A DNA stretch of 14,744 nucleotides from Oceanospirillaceae bacterium (GTDB lineage Bacteria > Pseudomonadota > Gammaproteobacteria > Pseudomonadales > Balneatricaceae), in NCBI GenBank assembly GCA_023954795.1, contig JAGSHA010000038.1, forward strand, positions 1 to 14,744, given 5' to 3'. How positions within the stretch are numbered: the stretch's first letter is position 1; every line of letters begins with the position of its first letter. Shown here piece by piece: positions 13,857 through 14,744 of the stretch. The position numbers were made by a program, and so were the translations under genes. Under the pieces are notes generated by a model. That model saw only the letters and a list, made by a program, of their open reading frames with translations, was not told where the DNA came from and made no database searches.

Positions 13857-14572
13857 TCCTTGATATCGATGTGGGCAATACGCTGCTGAAGTGGCGAACG
13901 GTGGAGTCGGGTGCGGTGGTTGATCGTGGTCGTCATCCTACCGATCGCTTAACGGCAGAGATGCCTGTGGACTGGCCCGCTCAGATTGATCAGGTTCGTA
14001 TCTCTAACGTGGCCGGTCCGGCAGTCGCTGCTTTGTTGTTGGCATACTGTCAGGCGCGTTGGGGGTGTCAGCCGGAGTTTGCGGTGACTCGTGCTGAAGC
14101 TGCGGGTGTTGTGAACAGCTACTCAGACCCATCGCGTATGGGGGTGGATCGCTGGTTGGCTATGCTGGCTGCGTACAATGACTGTCGACATGCATGTTGT
14201 GTGGTGGATTGTGGCAGTGCGATCACCGTTGATTATCTGGAGGATGGTGGGCAGCATCGGGGGGGATTTATTATCCCTGGGCTGCGTTTGATGTCTGAGA
14301 GTCTGCAGCGTAATACGGCAGAGGTTTTAGTTGATCGCACCGTTAATCAGTTTCAGGTCGAGCCAGGTCAGCATACGTCTGCTGCTGTAGCGCACGGTAT
14401 TAACTTTGCGTTTAAGGCGTTGCAGGAAAAGATTACCGGTGAGTTGGGTGAGTCTGCCAATGCCGGTCTTTATATTACCGGCGGTGATGGTGTGCTGTTT
14501 CATCAGTTGTCAGGCGTTGGTCAGTTGCATCAGGACCTTGTAATGGAAGGTTTGCGCTGGTCGCTGTCCTGA
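13853..14572 (+). CDS. coaX: Type III pantothenate kinase CoaX
   Basis: 239 aa, ASKHA fold. Phosphate-1 motif DIDVGNTLLKW (4-14), the pantothenate-region SRMGVDRWLAML, phosphate-2 motif VVDCGSAITVDYL and GGFIIPGL, and a late adenosine motif ITGGDG. It phosphorylates pantothenate, the first committed step of CoA synthesis; type III enzymes are not feedback inhibited by CoA and need a monovalent cation. The start overlaps the birA stop by 4 bp, a coupled arrangement common in pseudomonads and relatives, and suits the cofactor theme of both genes. No intrinsic terminator is seen downstream. Confidence 0.96.
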   Translation: MILDIDVGNTLLKWRTVESGAVVDRGRHPTDRLTAEMPVDWPAQIDQVRISNVAGPAVAALLLAYCQARWGCQPEFAVTRAEAAGVVNSYSDPSRMGVDRWLAMLAAYNDCRHACCVVDCGSAITVDYLEDGGQHRGGFIIPGLRLMSESLQRNTAEVLVDRTVNQFQVEPGQHTSAAVAHGINFAFKALQEKITGELGESANAGLYITGGDGVLFHQLSGVGQLHQDLVMEGLRWSLS

Positions 14573-14744
14573 GTCTTTGGGTTTCTATTTCTTTCTCTCC
14601 ATGTTTAATATCCCGTCTATATAAGACGTTCGTAAGTTCGCTCCTTTCCTGTCTAAGAATTACCCAATAAAATCAAAGTGCTAACCCTGTTCGAAAGTTT
14701 TTCAAAAAAAACGTAAAAAAGTTTGGTTTTGGGGTTGCGTCGCA
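14573..14744 (+). other. Non-coding tail after coaX; possible UP-like A-tracts of an off-window promoter
   Basis: No ORF, tRNA or convincing terminator is seen. CGTCT-ATATA-AGACG (around 14614-14628) can form only a short hairpin without a T-run. From about 14696 the sequence becomes A/T-tract rich (TTTTTC, A8, A6, then TTTGGTTTTGG) and ends with TTGCGT, which could be a -35 element whose -10 is beyond the edge. Such A-tracts often precede stable-RNA promoters, and in pseudomonads birA-coaX lies upstream of tRNA genes and tuf; this link is inference. Confidence 0.3.

Noticed and set aside
1..14744. Search for a novel defence, mobile or secretion system
   Set aside because: Every coding region belongs to a recognised housekeeping or stress family with conserved order; no integrase, transposase, direct repeat array or foreign-looking segment was seen.

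Overview
The window is an ordinary chromosomal stretch from a gammaproteobacterium. The protein sequences and gene order (HAD phosphatase / rppH / ptsP / NRDE protein / tauE / lgt / thyA / folA, then birA-coaX) fit a marine Oceanospirillales- or Pseudomonas-related lineage. That placement is inferred from gene content and order; no rRNA or other taxonomic marker is present. I see no phage, insertion sequence, CRISPR array, toxin-antitoxin pair or defence locus, and no candidate for an undescribed system. The most informative non-textbook signals are regulatory.

Layout, left to right. Positions 2-844 hold the 3' part of a Tas-like aldo/keto reductase (+), ending at a bidirectional terminator shared with the convergent pspABC operon (-, 916-2329). 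pspF (+, 2524-3588) is divergent from pspA. The 194-bp intergenic region carries a well-matched sigma-54 promoter for pspA, a probable IHF site and a perfect 14-bp palindrome close to the pspF start. A second bidirectional terminator separates pspF from a convergent DASS-family anion/Na+ symporter gene (-, 3664-5169). That gene has its own sigma-54-type -24/-12 promoter at 5210-5225. A strong terminator at 5322-5353 isolates it from a SerB-like HAD phosphatase (-, 5370-6023, TTG start).

From 6190 onward most genes are on the + strand: rppH (GTG start), ptsP (EI-Ntr), then an NRDE/TANGO2-family gene on the - strand whose 3' end overlaps ptsP by 14 bp, then tauE-like, lgt, thyA, folA, birA and coaX. 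From tauE to coaX the genes are tightly packed (gaps of 9-31 bp, one ATGA overlap) and look like one co-transcribed block. The last 172 bp hold no gene and end in A-tracts that may belong to a promoter lying outside the window.

Functionally, psp is the envelope-stress response (PspF activates, PspA inhibits, PspB/C sense at the inner membrane). RppH begins 5'-end-dependent mRNA decay. PtsP starts the nitrogen PTS phosphorelay. Lgt lipidates prolipoproteins. ThyA and FolA form the dTMP/folate cycle. BirA biotinylates carboxylase carrier protein and represses biotin genes. CoaX performs the first step of CoA synthesis. No stretch longer than 300 bp lacks a gene; the longest gaps are about 200, 194, 172 and 166 bp.
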